Below, piece after piece: positions 40,324 through 49,201 of a stretch of 64,000 nt of DNA (the stretch's first letter is position 1; each line of letters opens with the position of its first letter). Position numbers and translations under genes: made by a program. The stretch spans positions 310,001 through 374,000 of the forward strand of contig NZ_JQNR01000003.1 of the NCBI RefSeq assembly GCF_000745345.1. Reading direction: 5' to 3'. The notes under the pieces are model-generated. The model did no database searches, was not told the DNA's origin, and saw only the letters and a list, made by a program, of their open reading frames with translations. Source of the DNA: Actinacidiphila yeochonensis CN732. GTDB taxonomy: Bacteria > Actinomycetota > Actinomycetes > Streptomycetales > Streptomycetaceae.

Positions 40324-41847
40324 TCAGGTCGCGGACCGCGTCCCCGGGGGCGGCGCCGGCGGCGTCCAGGCCCGGGCGGCGGCGATCCGCTCCGCGGGCG
40401 TCGGGTGGGTACCCAGCAGCAGGTGCCCCAGGCGCGGCGGCTCGGGGTCGGCGACGTTGGCGACGGTCAGCCGCCGCTGCATCGCGACGAACTCCCCCGG
40501 CGCGCCGGTCAGGTCGAGCGCGTGGCGGTCGGCGCGCCGCTCCACCCGCCGGCTGACCGCCCCGGTGAGCGGCCCGGCCAGCGCCCCGCCGAGGGCCGCC
40601 GCGGCGGCCAGCAGCCAGGCCGAGCGCGGGTCGGCGAACCGGTCGACGCCCGCGGCGTCCAGCAGCGGCCGCCAGCTGACCACGGCGGCCAGCACACACA
40701 CCCCGGCCGCCGCCCCCACCGCCCCCAGCGCGGTGCCGCGCGCCACGTCCCGGTGCACCACGTGGCCGAGTTCGTGCGCGACGACCAGCTCGACCTCGCG
40801 CGGATCGGCGGTCTCCAGCAGCGTGTCGTAGACGACGACGCGGCGGGTGCGGCCGATCCCCGAGACGTACGCGTTGAGCGCGGTGGTGCGCCGGGAGGCG
40901 TCGGCGACCAGCACGTCGCGGACGGCCACGCCGTCGCGCGCGGCCAGCGCGAGCAGCGCCTCGCGCAGCGGGCCGGGCTCCATCGGGGTGAAGCGGTTGA
41001 AGAGCGGCTCCAGCAGCAGCGGCGCGAGGAAGGACAGCAGCACCGCGAGGACGGCCGCGCCGAGCGCCGCCCAGGCCCACCACCAGCGGGTGGTGCCGGC
41101 CAGCGCGTACAGGGCGAAGAGCGTGCCGAACGCCAGCGGCAGCGTCACCAGCAGCCCGCGCAGCCGGTCCACCGCCCAGCCGCCCCAGCCCTGCGTGACC
41201 AGGCCGAACCGGGCCCGTACCGCCCGGCCCCGGGCGGCGAACGGCAGCGCCACGGCCTCGCTCAGCAGGACGAGGGTGAGCGCGGCGCCCGCCACCCGCG
41301 CCGCCCACGCCGACCCGAAGCCGCCCACCAGCGCGGCCCCGCCGGAGGTCAGCCCGAGCGCCAGGCACAGCACCAGCCCGGCCGCGCTCCCGGCCAGCGC
41401 CACCGGCAGCGCCCGCCGCCGCAGCTCCCGCCCCCTGGCCACCTCCTCGGGCGTGAAGTCACCCGCGAGGTCACCGGTGCCGTCCGCGCCGTCGAGCCCG
41501 TCCGCGCCGTCGAGCCCGTCCGTCCCGTCGAGCCCGTCCGTCCCGTCGTGCGCGTTGTGCCCGTCGTGCCTCTCCGTGCCGTCGTGCGCGTCCTGCCCAC
41601 CGTGCGCGTCCGCGCCGTCGTGCGCGTCCGTGCCGTCGAGCCCGTCCGCGCCGTCGAGCCCGTCCGTCCCGTCGTGCGCGTCGTGCGCGTCGTGCGCGTC
41701 GTGCGCGTCGTGCGCGTCGTGCGCGTCGTGCGCGTCGTGCGCGTCGTGCGCGTCGTGCGCGTCGTGCGCGTCCTGCCCGTCGTGCGCGTCCCGGCCGACG
41801 GGGGCTCCCCCGGATCGGCCGGCCGCGCGGTCCTCCGGCCCGCTCAC
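40324..41847 (-). CDS. M48-family membrane metalloprotease with (Asp-Ala-His)n N-terminus
   Basis: 507 residues. The C-terminal two thirds is a CAAX-protease-like M48 peptidase with several membrane segments (from about 145) and zinc motif H358-E-L-G-H362 (VVAHELGHVVHRD), plus NAYVSGIGRTRRVVVYDTLL before it and RRVERRADRHALDL (third ligand region) after. The N-terminal about 130 residues are His/Asp/Gly-rich: eleven exact D-A-H repeats at residues 27-59, followed by looser D-G-A/T/L-D units. This could bind metal ions. GTG start with GGAGCTGGG upstream, overlapping the stop of the lipoprotein peptidase gene (GTGA). Confidence 0.88.
   Translation of the reverse strand: MSGPEDRAAGRSGGAPVGRDAHDGQDAHDAHDAHDAHDAHDAHDAHDAHDAHDAHDAHDGTDGLDGADGLDGTDAHDGADAHGGQDAHDGTERHDGHNAHDGTDGLDGTDGLDGADGLDGADGTGDLAGDFTPEEVARGRELRRRALPVALAGSAAGLVLCLALGLTSGGAALVGGFGSAWAARVAGAALTLVLLSEAVALPFAARGRAVRARFGLVTQGWGGWAVDRLRGLLVTLPLAFGTLFALYALAGTTRWWWAWAALGAAVLAVLLSFLAPLLLEPLFNRFTPMEPGPLREALLALAARDGVAVRDVLVADASRRTTALNAYVSGIGRTRRVVVYDTLLETADPREVELVVAHELGHVVHRDVARGTALGAVGAAAGVCVLAAVVSWRPLLDAAGVDRFADPRSAWLLAAAAALGGALAGPLTGAVSRRVERRADRHALDLTGAPGEFVAMQRRLTVANVADPEPPRLGHLLLGTHPTPAERIAAARAWTPPAPPPGTRSAT
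41671..41769. repeat. 9-bp coding minisatellite, 11 perfect copies
   Basis: gtcgtgcgc is repeated 11 times without a change and encodes, on the minus strand, alternating Asp-Ala-His in the N-terminus of the M48 protease. Being a multiple of 3, copy-number change would not break the frame. Confidence 0.95.
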
Positions 41848-43202
41848 CCCAGCTCCTGTTCCACGTAGGCGCGCCAGCGCGCGGTGAACCGCGCCGTGTC
41901 CAGCCCCAGCTCGGCCCGCAGCCGGGCGTCCACGGTGCCGCCCTTCCCGACGGCGCGGTAGAACGCGGTCAGCGTGGCCGGCGACCACTGGTCGGCGATC
42001 ATCCGGCAGGCCAGCCAGCCGCCCTCGTACGCCTGCGCCAGGCCCTTCGCGGTGGGCCCGAAGTCCGCGTCGGTGGGCAGCGCTTGCGGGACGTGCCCGG
42101 CCTTGACGTCGGCGGCCAGCTCCGACGCGATCTCGGGGGCGGTCCGTCCGGAGGTGCGGTAGGCGACCCAGTCGGCGATGCCCTCGGACAGCCACAGCGG
42201 GGTGTGCGCCGTGGTGGCCTCCCGGGTGGCCACGTGGGTGGTCTCGTGGGTGAGGACCGCCTGCCGGCCGAACGCGGACAGTTCGCGGAACGCCGCCGGG
42301 TTGAGCACCACCCGGTCCGCCGGGGCCTCGCTGTCCGAACCGCCCTCGCCGGTGGTGACGGCCGCGATGTCCCGGTAGTCCGACGCCTTGGCGTTCAGCA
42401 GCGCGGCCGTCTGGTCCAGCGTCGCGGGCGCCTCGACGACGACCCGGGCGGGCCATCCGGCCGTCCCCCAGGCGTGCCGCACCTGGGCCACCGCCTGGTC
42501 CGCGTCGCTCGCGTAACCGCTCAGGGTGGTTTGGCCCTCCAGCCCGAGCACGATGCTGTGCGCCCCGCGCACCACGCGTACCGGCCCGAAGTCCCACAGC
42601 TGCGCGTCGGTGCGGTGGCCGGAGTCGGCGCCGTCGTCGTCGGAGGAGACGTACCAGCGGGTGCCGCGCCGGGTCAGCGTCAGGTAGGCGGTGGAGGTGA
42701 CGGGCTGGTCGTCGTACCCGGCGAGCCGGTAGCCCAGCCGGATCTCGGCGGCGGTGCGGGCCGCGCCGTCCGCGGCCGGGGGCAGCCGGAACGCTCCGGT
42801 GCCCACCAGCGTGTAGGACCAGGAGGCCAGCGGCACCTTGGCGAGGTCGGCGAAGGCCTTCTCCTGCCGGGCGCGGAACGCGGCCGAGTGCGGGTCGATC
42901 CCGGCCAGGAAGGCGGCCCGGTCGTGGTGCAGCACCGCCGCGGACTGCCGGGCGAGCAGCGCCCGTACGGCGGGGTCGCCCGGGGTGCGGGAGGCGGTCG
43001 GCTTGCCGGCGCCGACCGAGCAGCCGCCGACCAGCCCGACCACCAGCAGCGCGCACGCCGAGGCGGCACCCGCGGCCGCGGCGGACGGGGCTGAGGCGGC
43101 GGGCTTCGACCGGGTTCCGGGCAGGACGGAGCGGGCGGCCCGGTCGTGACGGCGGGACGCCCGTGGTCGGCGTCGTCCGGACGGTCGCAGCACGGCAGGC
43201 AC
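41844..43202 (-). CDS. Lipoprotein zinc metallopeptidase (peptidase MA-like)
   Basis: 452 residues. An Arg-rich start and hydrophobic segment end in LVGGCSVG, a lipobox-like signal (Cys near 61), so it is probably anchored outside the membrane. The middle resembles a stress- or NTF2-like fold (AVRALLARQSAAVLHHDRAAFLAGIDPH). The catalytic part has LTHETTHVATRE with H319-E-T-T-H323 and, 20 residues later, WLSEGIADWVAYR supplying the third ligand Glu, the gluzincin arrangement. Coupled by a GTGA overlap to the membrane M48 protease downstream, so two proteases are made together. Confidence 0.86.
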   Translation of the reverse strand: MPAVLRPSGRRRPRASRRHDRAARSVLPGTRSKPAASAPSAAAAGAASACALLVVGLVGGCSVGAGKPTASRTPGDPAVRALLARQSAAVLHHDRAAFLAGIDPHSAAFRARQEKAFADLAKVPLASWSYTLVGTGAFRLPPAADGAARTAAEIRLGYRLAGYDDQPVTSTAYLTLTRRGTRWYVSSDDDGADSGHRTDAQLWDFGPVRVVRGAHSIVLGLEGQTTLSGYASDADQAVAQVRHAWGTAGWPARVVVEAPATLDQTAALLNAKASDYRDIAAVTTGEGGSDSEAPADRVVLNPAAFRELSAFGRQAVLTHETTHVATREATTAHTPLWLSEGIADWVAYRTSGRTAPEIASELAADVKAGHVPQALPTDADFGPTAKGLAQAYEGGWLACRMIADQWSPATLTAFYRAVGKGGTVDARLRAELGLDTARFTARWRAYVEQELG

Positions 43203-43275
43203 GCAGCGATCGTACGTCGCCCCGGCCCCCGGCCCGGCTGCCCCGGGGGCGAAACGGCGGCCGCCCGGACCCGCG

Positions 43276-44325
43276 CTACGGCCGGGTGACCGCCGCGATC
43301 GGCATCATCCCGACCGGGTCGAAGCGCACCCTTGCACCCGGGTAGGGGGCGTGGATGACCCGGCCGCCGCCGACGTACATGCCCACGTGGCTCGCGTCCG
43401 ACCGGTAGACGACCAGGTCACCGGGGCGGATCTCGTTCAGCGGCACCCGCCGGCCGGCGTTCATCTGCTCCTGCGAGGTACGCGGCAGCGCGACGCCGGC
43501 CCGCGCGTAGGACCACTGCATGAGGCCGGAGCAGTCGAAGGCGCGCGGGCCGGTGGCGCCCCACAGGTACGGCGAACCGAGGGCCGAGCGGGCGGCGGCG
43601 ACGGCCAGCGCCGCCCGCGCCGAGGAGGCGGGCAGGTCGCCGAGCGGGAACAGGCCCGCGTCGCGGGAGGCCCGGTCCCCGAAGCCGCCCCCGAAGGCGT
43701 CGCGCTGGCCCGGCGTCATACCGCGCAGCAGCGCCCGCGCGGCGGACAGGGCGCTCTGCACGGCCTGCTTGCGCCGCTGGAGCGTCGCCGTGGTGGCGCG
43801 CAGCTCGGCGAGCTTGCCGGACGCCTGGGCGCGCTGCTGCGCCAGGGCCCGCTCGGCCTCGCGCAGCGGGGTGAGCCGGGCGGACTCGTCGGCGCCGATC
43901 CGGTCCAGCACGGCGCTCTGGTCGAGGTACTGCTCGGGCCGGGGCGACAGCAGCAGCGCCAGCGTGGGGTCGAGGGCGCCGGCGCGGTACTGGGCGGCGG
44001 CCAGCAGGCCGAGCCGGTCGCGCAGGTCGTTGACGCGCTGCTGGTCACGGGCGGCCTGGTCCTGGAGGTCGGCCAGCTCGTCGCGGAGCACGCCGGCCCG
44101 CTCCCGCGTGGCGTCGAAGCCCTGGGTGGCCTGCTCGGCCTCCTGGTAGAGCCGGTCCAGCCGGGAGGCGGCACCCCGGGGGCCGTGCTCCGGCCCTCCG
44201 TCGGCCGCCACGGCCAGCGGCGCCGCGGCCGAGAGCGCCGCCGCCGCGGCGGCGGCGGACAGCACGGCGGCCCGGGTGCCGGTGCCGGCCGGACCGCGCC
44301 GGGGGATGCGTCGATGGGAAGCCAC
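43276..44325 (-). CDS. NlpC/P60 peptidoglycan hydrolase with coiled coil
   Basis: 349 residues. A signal peptide (about 1-45, Ala-rich, ending AVAAD) is followed by a long coiled coil (about 55-200, EQATQGFDATRERAGVLRDELADLQDQAARDQQ) and a C-terminal NlpC/P60 domain: YLWGATGPRAFDCSGLMQWSYARAGVALPRTSQEQ with the catalytic Cys, and HVGMYVGGGRVIHAPYPG with the His pair. It should cleave stem peptides of peptidoglycan (D-Glu/mDAP bond), as RipA-like enzymes do. GTG start at MASHRR, as in the paralogue upstream. M. tuberculosis has Rv2190c at this position. Confidence 0.92.
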   Translation of the reverse strand: MASHRRIPRRGPAGTGTRAAVLSAAAAAAALSAAAPLAVAADGGPEHGPRGAASRLDRLYQEAEQATQGFDATRERAGVLRDELADLQDQAARDQQRVNDLRDRLGLLAAAQYRAGALDPTLALLLSPRPEQYLDQSAVLDRIGADESARLTPLREAERALAQQRAQASGKLAELRATTATLQRRKQAVQSALSAARALLRGMTPGQRDAFGGGFGDRASRDAGLFPLGDLPASSARAALAVAAARSALGSPYLWGATGPRAFDCSGLMQWSYARAGVALPRTSQEQMNAGRRVPLNEIRPGDLVVYRSDASHVGMYVGGGRVIHAPYPGARVRFDPVGMMPIAAVTRP

Positions 44326-44733
44326 GACAGCAGACAGTAACCGCGCCGTGGCGGGCAGTTCAAAGATCCGGAGCGGAGCAGGGGTGACCCCTTCCCCGGC
44401 GCCGCAGGTCACGCGCCCGGCGGCGGCCGCCTCGGCTGGGTGTTCATCACTCGTCCGCCGTACGCCGCCGGGCGCGCCGCTGCCATCGGCGGGACCTCGC
44501 GGCCCCCGACGGCGCGCGACCGCCCGGCCCGGCCACGCCGGGCGCACGCCCCGGAAGCCCCCGAAGGCCCCGGAAGGCCGCCGAAGCCCACCCGCGAGAC
44601 CCCGGAAAGCCCGCCCGGACGCGCGCGAAGGGCGCCGAAACGACAGCACCGCCACGGCGTCGGCCGTGGCGGTGCGGGGTGGAGGTGTGCGGGCGGAGCC
44701 GACTGCGGGCTCCGCGCCGGGGCCAGCCGATAA
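44326..44733. other. 408-bp gap between the two NlpC/P60 genes
   Basis: Contains a terminator hairpin at 44646-44675 for the upstream gene and, nearer 44340-44420, the presumed promoter region of the second gene. Several Arg/Pro-rich open frames are only compositional. No riboswitch recognised. Confidence 0.45.
44646..44675 (-). terminator. Terminator of the upstream NlpC/P60 gene
   Basis: GCACCGCCACGGC (44646-44658) pairs perfectly with GCCGTGGCGGTGC (44663-44675) around a 4-nt loop, about 60 bp after the stop at 44734. Confidence 0.75.
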
Positions 44734-45768
44734 TCAGCCGATGCGGACGCCGAACTGGAACGGCATGTCGCTCATCGCCTCGTACTTCACGTTCTCGCCC
44801 GTCCTCGGCGCGTGGATGACCTGGCCGTGGCCCGCGTACATGCCCACGTGGTGGTAGTCGCCGTAGAAGATCACCAGGTCGCCCACCTCAAGCTGCGAGG
44901 CACTGTAGATGCGGGTGCCGGCGTTCGCCTGCTCCTCGGAGGTCCGCGGTATGGATACGCCGGCCTGGGCGTACGCGTACTGCATCAGACCGGAGCAGTC
45001 GTAGTACGTGGGCCCTTCGTCGCCGTAGCCGTACGGATGGTCCAGCTTGCCCACCGCGGCCTTGTACGCGGCCTCCGCGGTGGCGGAGGACGCCTTGGCG
45101 TTGCCGAGGTCCACCTGGCTGCTGGCGCGGTTGGCGGCGGCCGCGTTGTCCTCTGCCATCTGCTCGCGCTGGGCCTCGGTGAGGCCGTTGAGGACGGTCT
45201 GCGCCTTCGCCAGCTTCTGCTTGGTCTCGTTCTTCTTCTTGGTCAGCTCGGTGTGGGTGGTCTGCACCTCGGCGAGCTTGGCGGTGGCCTCGGCCCGCTC
45301 CTGGTCCAGCGTCCGCTTGGCGTCCTGGAGCTGGGTGAGGGCGCCGGCCTGGAGCGAGGAGATCTGGTCCAGCGACGTCGCCTGGTCGAGGTAGCTGTCC
45401 GGATTCGAGGAGAGGAACAGCTGGAGCGACGGGTCGATACCGCCGCTGCGGTACTGGGAGGCGGCGATGACGCCGATGCCGTCCCGAAGGCTGTTCAGCT
45501 TCTCCTGCTGCCGCGCCACCTGGTCCTGGAGGTTGGACGCCTCCTTCTGCAGGGTGCCCAGCTTCTCGTTGGCCGCGTCGTACTGCTCCGTGGCCACCTC
45601 GGCCTGCGAGTACAGGGCGTCGACCTTCGCCTTGGCGTCCTTGATGGACTCCTTGGCGGGAGCGGCCTGCGCGGCCTGCGATGACAGGGCGACCGCTGCT
45701 GCGGCGGTCGCGGTGAGCACGGTGACACGCGTGCGGCTTGCCGGCTTGGGACGACGGTGGGACGCCAC
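44734..45768 (-). CDS. NlpC/P60 peptidoglycan hydrolase (paralogue)
   Basis: 344 residues with the same plan as the neighbour: signal peptide ending SQAAQAAPAKE (about 36), coiled coil (about 45-200, rich in Lys and Gln), and NlpC/P60 domain with YYDCSGLMQYAYAQAGVSIPRTSEEQ (catalytic Cys) and HHVGMYAGHGQVIHAPRTGE. Like the downstream copy it begins MASHRR, so the pair arose by tandem duplication. Secreted cell-wall endopeptidase acting in growth or sporulation. GTG start with GGAG upstream and a good promoter about 105 bp before the start. Confidence 0.94.
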   Translation of the reverse strand: MASHRRPKPASRTRVTVLTATAAAAVALSSQAAQAAPAKESIKDAKAKVDALYSQAEVATEQYDAANEKLGTLQKEASNLQDQVARQQEKLNSLRDGIGVIAASQYRSGGIDPSLQLFLSSNPDSYLDQATSLDQISSLQAGALTQLQDAKRTLDQERAEATAKLAEVQTTHTELTKKKNETKQKLAKAQTVLNGLTEAQREQMAEDNAAAANRASSQVDLGNAKASSATAEAAYKAAVGKLDHPYGYGDEGPTYYDCSGLMQYAYAQAGVSIPRTSEEQANAGTRIYSASQLEVGDLVIFYGDYHHVGMYAGHGQVIHAPRTGENVKYEAMSDMPFQFGVRIG

Positions 45769-46132
45769 GAAGGCGGTCTCCTTCTTCCTTCAGCCGCCTA
45801 CCGGTTCAGCTGGCGGGCGGCCCCCGAGCGCCATCCGGGCTGGATGATCGACTGCGCGGAGGTACGAGCCCCGACCTTAGTGACCAGACTGTGATCAGTT
45901 CAAATCCTTGTAGGCAAAATATCGACCGCTTCGCACATTCTTTACGGGGCTTTACCAAGGTCCGTACCCGTCGTGGCACGCCGACGACCGTACGTTTCCG
46001 CAGGCGAAACCCGGTGTGCGCGGGCGCGGCGGCCCGCACCGGCGCACGGCCGGGGCCGCCCCGGGGGAACGGCCGGATTCCGCGGGCATGTTCACAGCAC
46101 GTCACATCAGCCCCAGGAGCCCCCGCCGGAGA
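45769..46132. other. 364-bp region upstream of NlpC/P60 and downstream of NYN gene
   Basis: Relatively A/T-rich in the middle (45890-45960). It holds the NlpC/P60 promoter (45874-45903) and a roughly 100-nt 5' leader. I looked for a c-di-AMP (ydaO) riboswitch here, since related genes often have one, and could not recognise its core. Confidence 0.45.
45874..45903 (-). promoter_or_regulatory. Promoter of the NlpC/P60 gene
   Basis: On the minus strand TTGAAC (45898-45903) and TAAGGT (45874-45879) are 18 bp apart, a good vegetative promoter. The spacer contains an imperfect inverted repeat, TGATCACAGTCTGGTCA, which could bind a regulator. Confidence 0.6.
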
Positions 46133-47830
46133 TCAGACCCGGCTGAGCCGCTTCAGCAGCATCAGCGAGGCCACCGGCCGCGCCCCCGCCTTCGCGACGC
46201 CGTCGGCCACCTCGCGGTCGGCGGAGACCACCACGACCTGGCGGCCGGGCGGTTCGGCCCGCACCAGGCGGCGGATCAGCTCGTCCGCGGTCTCACCGCC
46301 CTTGGAGAACAGCACCCGCACCCCGCGCGGCGGCGCGAGCAGCACCGGCCGGTCCAGGTCCGCCCCGTCGAAGACGCACGTGACCTCCGCACCGCTCTGC
46401 GCGGCGAGCGCGGCCAGGCCTCCCAGCAGCCGCAGCCGCTGCTTCTCCAGCGGCAGCGCCGGGTAGCCGGTCTTGGTGACGTTGTAGCCGTCGACCACCA
46501 GGTGCGCCTGCGGCAGCGCGAGGAGCTGGTCGAGCAGCGCCGGGTCGGTGTCGGACAGCGCGCGGGTGGCGATGTCCTTGGGGCTGAACTGGCCCGGCGC
46601 CACGGCGTCGACGGTGTCGGCCGGGCGCACGCCCAGGGTGTCCCGGGGCGGCAGGGCGAGTTCGCGGCGCAGGCCGGCGGCCGCGTCCAGCACCGTGTCC
46701 AGCAGCAGCCGCAGCCGTACGTCCTCGACGCTGCGGCCCTCGCGCGCCGCCCGGCGGCCCGCCTCCACCGCGGCCTCGGCAGCGCCCAGCCGGGCGCGCA
46801 GCCGGCGCAGCTCGCTGTCGGCGGCGGCCCGCTCCCGCTCTGCGGCGCCCCGCGCCTCGTCCAGTTCGGCCTGGAGCTTGCGCTGGGCGGCCTCGGCGCG
46901 GCGGACGTCGCTGTGCGCGGCCCGCAGCTTGCGGTGGACCGCGTCCGTCTCCTTGCGCGCGGCGTCCAGCTCGGTCCGGGCCCGGGCGGCGCTGGTGCGG
47001 GCGTGCTCGTGGAGGGCGGCCACCTCCTCGCGCAGCCGGACGAGTTGGCGGGCGGCCTCCTCGTCCGCCCGCTCCGCGCCGACGCGTTGGGCCTCCTCCC
47101 CGGCAGTGGCCACCAGCTTGGCCCAGCCGGGCGGGCGCAGCAGATAGGCGGCGGCGGCCACGTCCAGCGGATCGGCGGCCGGCGGCGGGGTGCCCGCGTC
47201 CAGGGCGCCGGTGAGGTCGGGCTGGGCCTCGCGCAGCCGGACGGCGACCCGCTGCCGGAAGGCCGGATCGGACTCCAGGGCGGCGGCGAGCGCGGTCGCG
47301 GCGTACCGGGCGCGGCGGGTGGGGGTGAAGCGCGCGTAGGGGCGCAGCGTCACCGGCAGTTCGGCGAAGGTGAAGCCGCCGAAGGCGTCGGCCGCCACCG
47401 TGACCACGCGGTGCCGCACCCCCTCCGGCAGCGGCCCCTCCAGGGCGGGCTCGGCACCGGTGTCGCCGTCGTCAGCGTCGGAGTCGGAGTCGGAGTCGGA
47501 GTCGTCGTCAGTGTCGGAGCCGGCGTCGGCATCGGCATCGGCGGCATCCGCATCCGGGTCCGCGCCTGCCTCGTTCCCGGCCTCGGCTTCGGCTTCGACC
47601 TCGGACCCGCCGTCCGCGTGCTCGGGGGGTCCGGCGCCCTCGGGGTCGCCGGGGGGTCCGGCCGCTGCCGCCGCGTCGTCCCCGGGCAGGCCGGGACCGT
47701 CCGCGTCGGCGGGTGCGGGACTGCCAGGTCGCGCGGCGTCCGCGCTCGTGACCGGCTCCGCGGGCACGCCGACCTCCGGTCCGTCCGGCCCGTTCTGCTC
47801 GGGCCGCGGTCGGCCGCCGTTACCGTCCAC
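46133..47830 (-). CDS. NYN-domain (PIN-like) putative RNA-binding protein
   Basis: 565 residues. The N-terminal 130 residues are disordered and acidic, with DADAADADADAGSDTDDDSD-type repeats. The middle (about 260-370) is a coiled coil (RLREEVAALHEHARTSAARARTELDAARKETD). The C-terminal 170 residues form a NYN domain: HLVVDGYNVTKTGYP, EVTCVFDGAD, VRVLFSKGGETADELIRRLV and VVVVSADREVADGV, which carry the acidic residues of YacP/Rae1-like ribonucleases. Probably an RNA-processing nuclease. GTG start with AGGAG upstream. Recognised as a conserved Streptomyces protein; the target is unknown. Confidence 0.88.
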   Translation of the reverse strand: MDGNGGRPRPEQNGPDGPEVGVPAEPVTSADAARPGSPAPADADGPGLPGDDAAAAAGPPGDPEGAGPPEHADGGSEVEAEAEAGNEAGADPDADAADADADAGSDTDDDSDSDSDSDADDGDTGAEPALEGPLPEGVRHRVVTVAADAFGGFTFAELPVTLRPYARFTPTRRARYAATALAAALESDPAFRQRVAVRLREAQPDLTGALDAGTPPPAADPLDVAAAAYLLRPPGWAKLVATAGEEAQRVGAERADEEAARQLVRLREEVAALHEHARTSAARARTELDAARKETDAVHRKLRAAHSDVRRAEAAQRKLQAELDEARGAAERERAAADSELRRLRARLGAAEAAVEAGRRAAREGRSVEDVRLRLLLDTVLDAAAGLRRELALPPRDTLGVRPADTVDAVAPGQFSPKDIATRALSDTDPALLDQLLALPQAHLVVDGYNVTKTGYPALPLEKQRLRLLGGLAALAAQSGAEVTCVFDGADLDRPVLLAPPRGVRVLFSKGGETADELIRRLVRAEPPGRQVVVVSADREVADGVAKAGARPVASLMLLKRLSRV

Positions 47831-48086
47831 CAGTCACTCCTGTCGGGTCCCTCGGCTCCCGGCCCCTCCGATCCCTCCGGCCGCCGCCTCCTGTTTCCAT
47901 TGTCCCCGCTCCGGGCCGCCGTCCGGGCCGTCCGCGCGGGGAACCACCGGACACGTCCGTGCCACCGCGGTCCACCAGTTCGACCCGCCGCCGGGCGCTG
48001 TCCGGGTCACCCTACGGCCTGGGCGGCGCCGCGCGCTGCGGCGAGGCGACCCGTGCCGGTTGGTCCGGTTCCGTCATGATCGGTCC

Positions 48087-48866
48087 ATGGTCATCCCGGT
48101 GTACGACACGAACCCGGTCCGCCGCACGCCGGTCGTCACGTACACGCTCATCGGGCTGTGCGCGGTGGTGTTCCTGCTGGGTCCGGTCTCCGGCTTCGCC
48201 GGCTTCTACGGCGCCGGGCAGGCGCTGCACTGCCGGCAGGCGCTGTACTTCGACCGGTGGGGGGTGATCCCGGCCGAGCTCTTCCACGGCCGGCTGCCCG
48301 TCTCCCGACTGGCCCTGCCGGCGGGCTGCGGTGTCCCCGGGCCCTTCGCGAAGGTGCCGTTCCTGTCCGTGCTGACCTCGATGTTCCTGCACGGCGGCTG
48401 GCTGCACCTGGTGGGCAACATGCTGTTCCTGTACGTCTTCGGGGACAACGTGGAGAACCGCATGGGCCGGACCAGGTTCGCGCTCTTCTACCTCGCGGCC
48501 GGATACCTGGCCGCCTACGGCTTCGCGTTCGCGCACCCCGAGGACACGCAGAGCCTGGTCGGGGCGTCGGGGGCGATCTCCGGGGCGCTGGGCGCGTACC
48601 TCTACCTCTACCCGCGGGCCCGGGTGACGAGCGTCTTCCCGTTCCTCTTCTTCGTACCGCTGCGCTTCCCGGCCTGGGTCGTGCTCGGCTTCTGGTTCGT
48701 GCTCCAGTGGCTGGCCGCGCAGACCGCCCGGAGCGGCCCCGGAGTGGCCTACCTGGCGCACGTGGTCGGTTTCGCGTTCGGCTTCCTGTGTGCGTGGGTC
48801 TGCTACCGGCCACGGCGTAAGGTGAGCGTCGTCGTCAGGCCCAGCCAAGGAGATGCCCAGCCGTGA
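48087..48866 (+). CDS. Rhomboid-family intramembrane serine protease
   Basis: 259 residues with about six or seven membrane segments. The catalytic Ser is in LVGASGAISGALGAY and the His in VAYLAHVVGFAFGFLCAW; FLHGGWLHLVGNMLFLYVFGDNVENRMG holds the conserved HxxxN oxyanion region. It cleaves single-pass membrane proteins within the bilayer. The ATG at 48087 follows a GGTCC-rich stretch without a strong ribosome site. The last codons overlap the next gene's GTG (GTGA). Confidence 0.93.
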   Translation: MVIPVYDTNPVRRTPVVTYTLIGLCAVVFLLGPVSGFAGFYGAGQALHCRQALYFDRWGVIPAELFHGRLPVSRLALPAGCGVPGPFAKVPFLSVLTSMFLHGGWLHLVGNMLFLYVFGDNVENRMGRTRFALFYLAAGYLAAYGFAFAHPEDTQSLVGASGAISGALGAYLYLYPRARVTSVFPFLFFVPLRFPAWVVLGFWFVLQWLAAQTARSGPGVAYLAHVVGFAFGFLCAWVCYRPRRKVSVVVRPSQGDAQP

Positions 48867-49144
48867 TCACCGCGATCGTGCTCATCAAGACGTCCGTGGA
48901 CCGTATCCCCGAGATCGCGGAAGCCATCGCCGCCCTGGAGCACGTCAGCGAGGTCTACTCGGTGACCGGAGGCTACGACCTGGTGGCCCTGGTGCGGGTG
49001 GCCCGCCACGACGACCTCGCGGACGTCATCCCCGGCCGCATCTCGAAGATCCCCGGCGTCATGGGCACCGACACCCACGTGGCCTTCCGGACCTACTCCC
49101 AGCACGACCTGGAGTCCGCCTTCGCCATCGGCCTGGACTCCTGA
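48863..49144 (+). CDS. Lrp/AsnC-type RAM-domain protein without HTH
   Basis: 93 residues, only the ligand-binding RAM (ACT-like) domain: TAIVLIKTSVDRIPEIAEAIAALEHVSEVYSVTGGYDLVALVRV...VMGTDTHVAFRTYSQHDLESAFAIGLD. The DNA-binding half is missing, as is normal for this stand-alone group (about 75-95 residues), so this is not a truncation. It probably oligomerises and binds an amino acid. Coupled by overlap to the rhomboid gene, which suggests a joint job, though none is known. Confidence 0.9.
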   Translation: MITAIVLIKTSVDRIPEIAEAIAALEHVSEVYSVTGGYDLVALVRVARHDDLADVIPGRISKIPGVMGTDTHVAFRTYSQHDLESAFAIGLDS

Positions 49145-49201
49145 CCCACCGCCGCTCCCGGCAGCCGACCCGGCGGCCCGCCGGCCCGGCGCGGACCCGC
49201 C

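Noticed and set aside
41671..41769. Repeat array as a possible CRISPR
   Set aside because: The 9-bp units are contiguous, have no spacers and are in frame inside a coding region.
45769..45867. Possible c-di-AMP (ydaO) riboswitch before NlpC/P60
   Set aside because: Related genes often have one, but the inferred leader is only about 100 nt and lacks a recognisable ydaO core.
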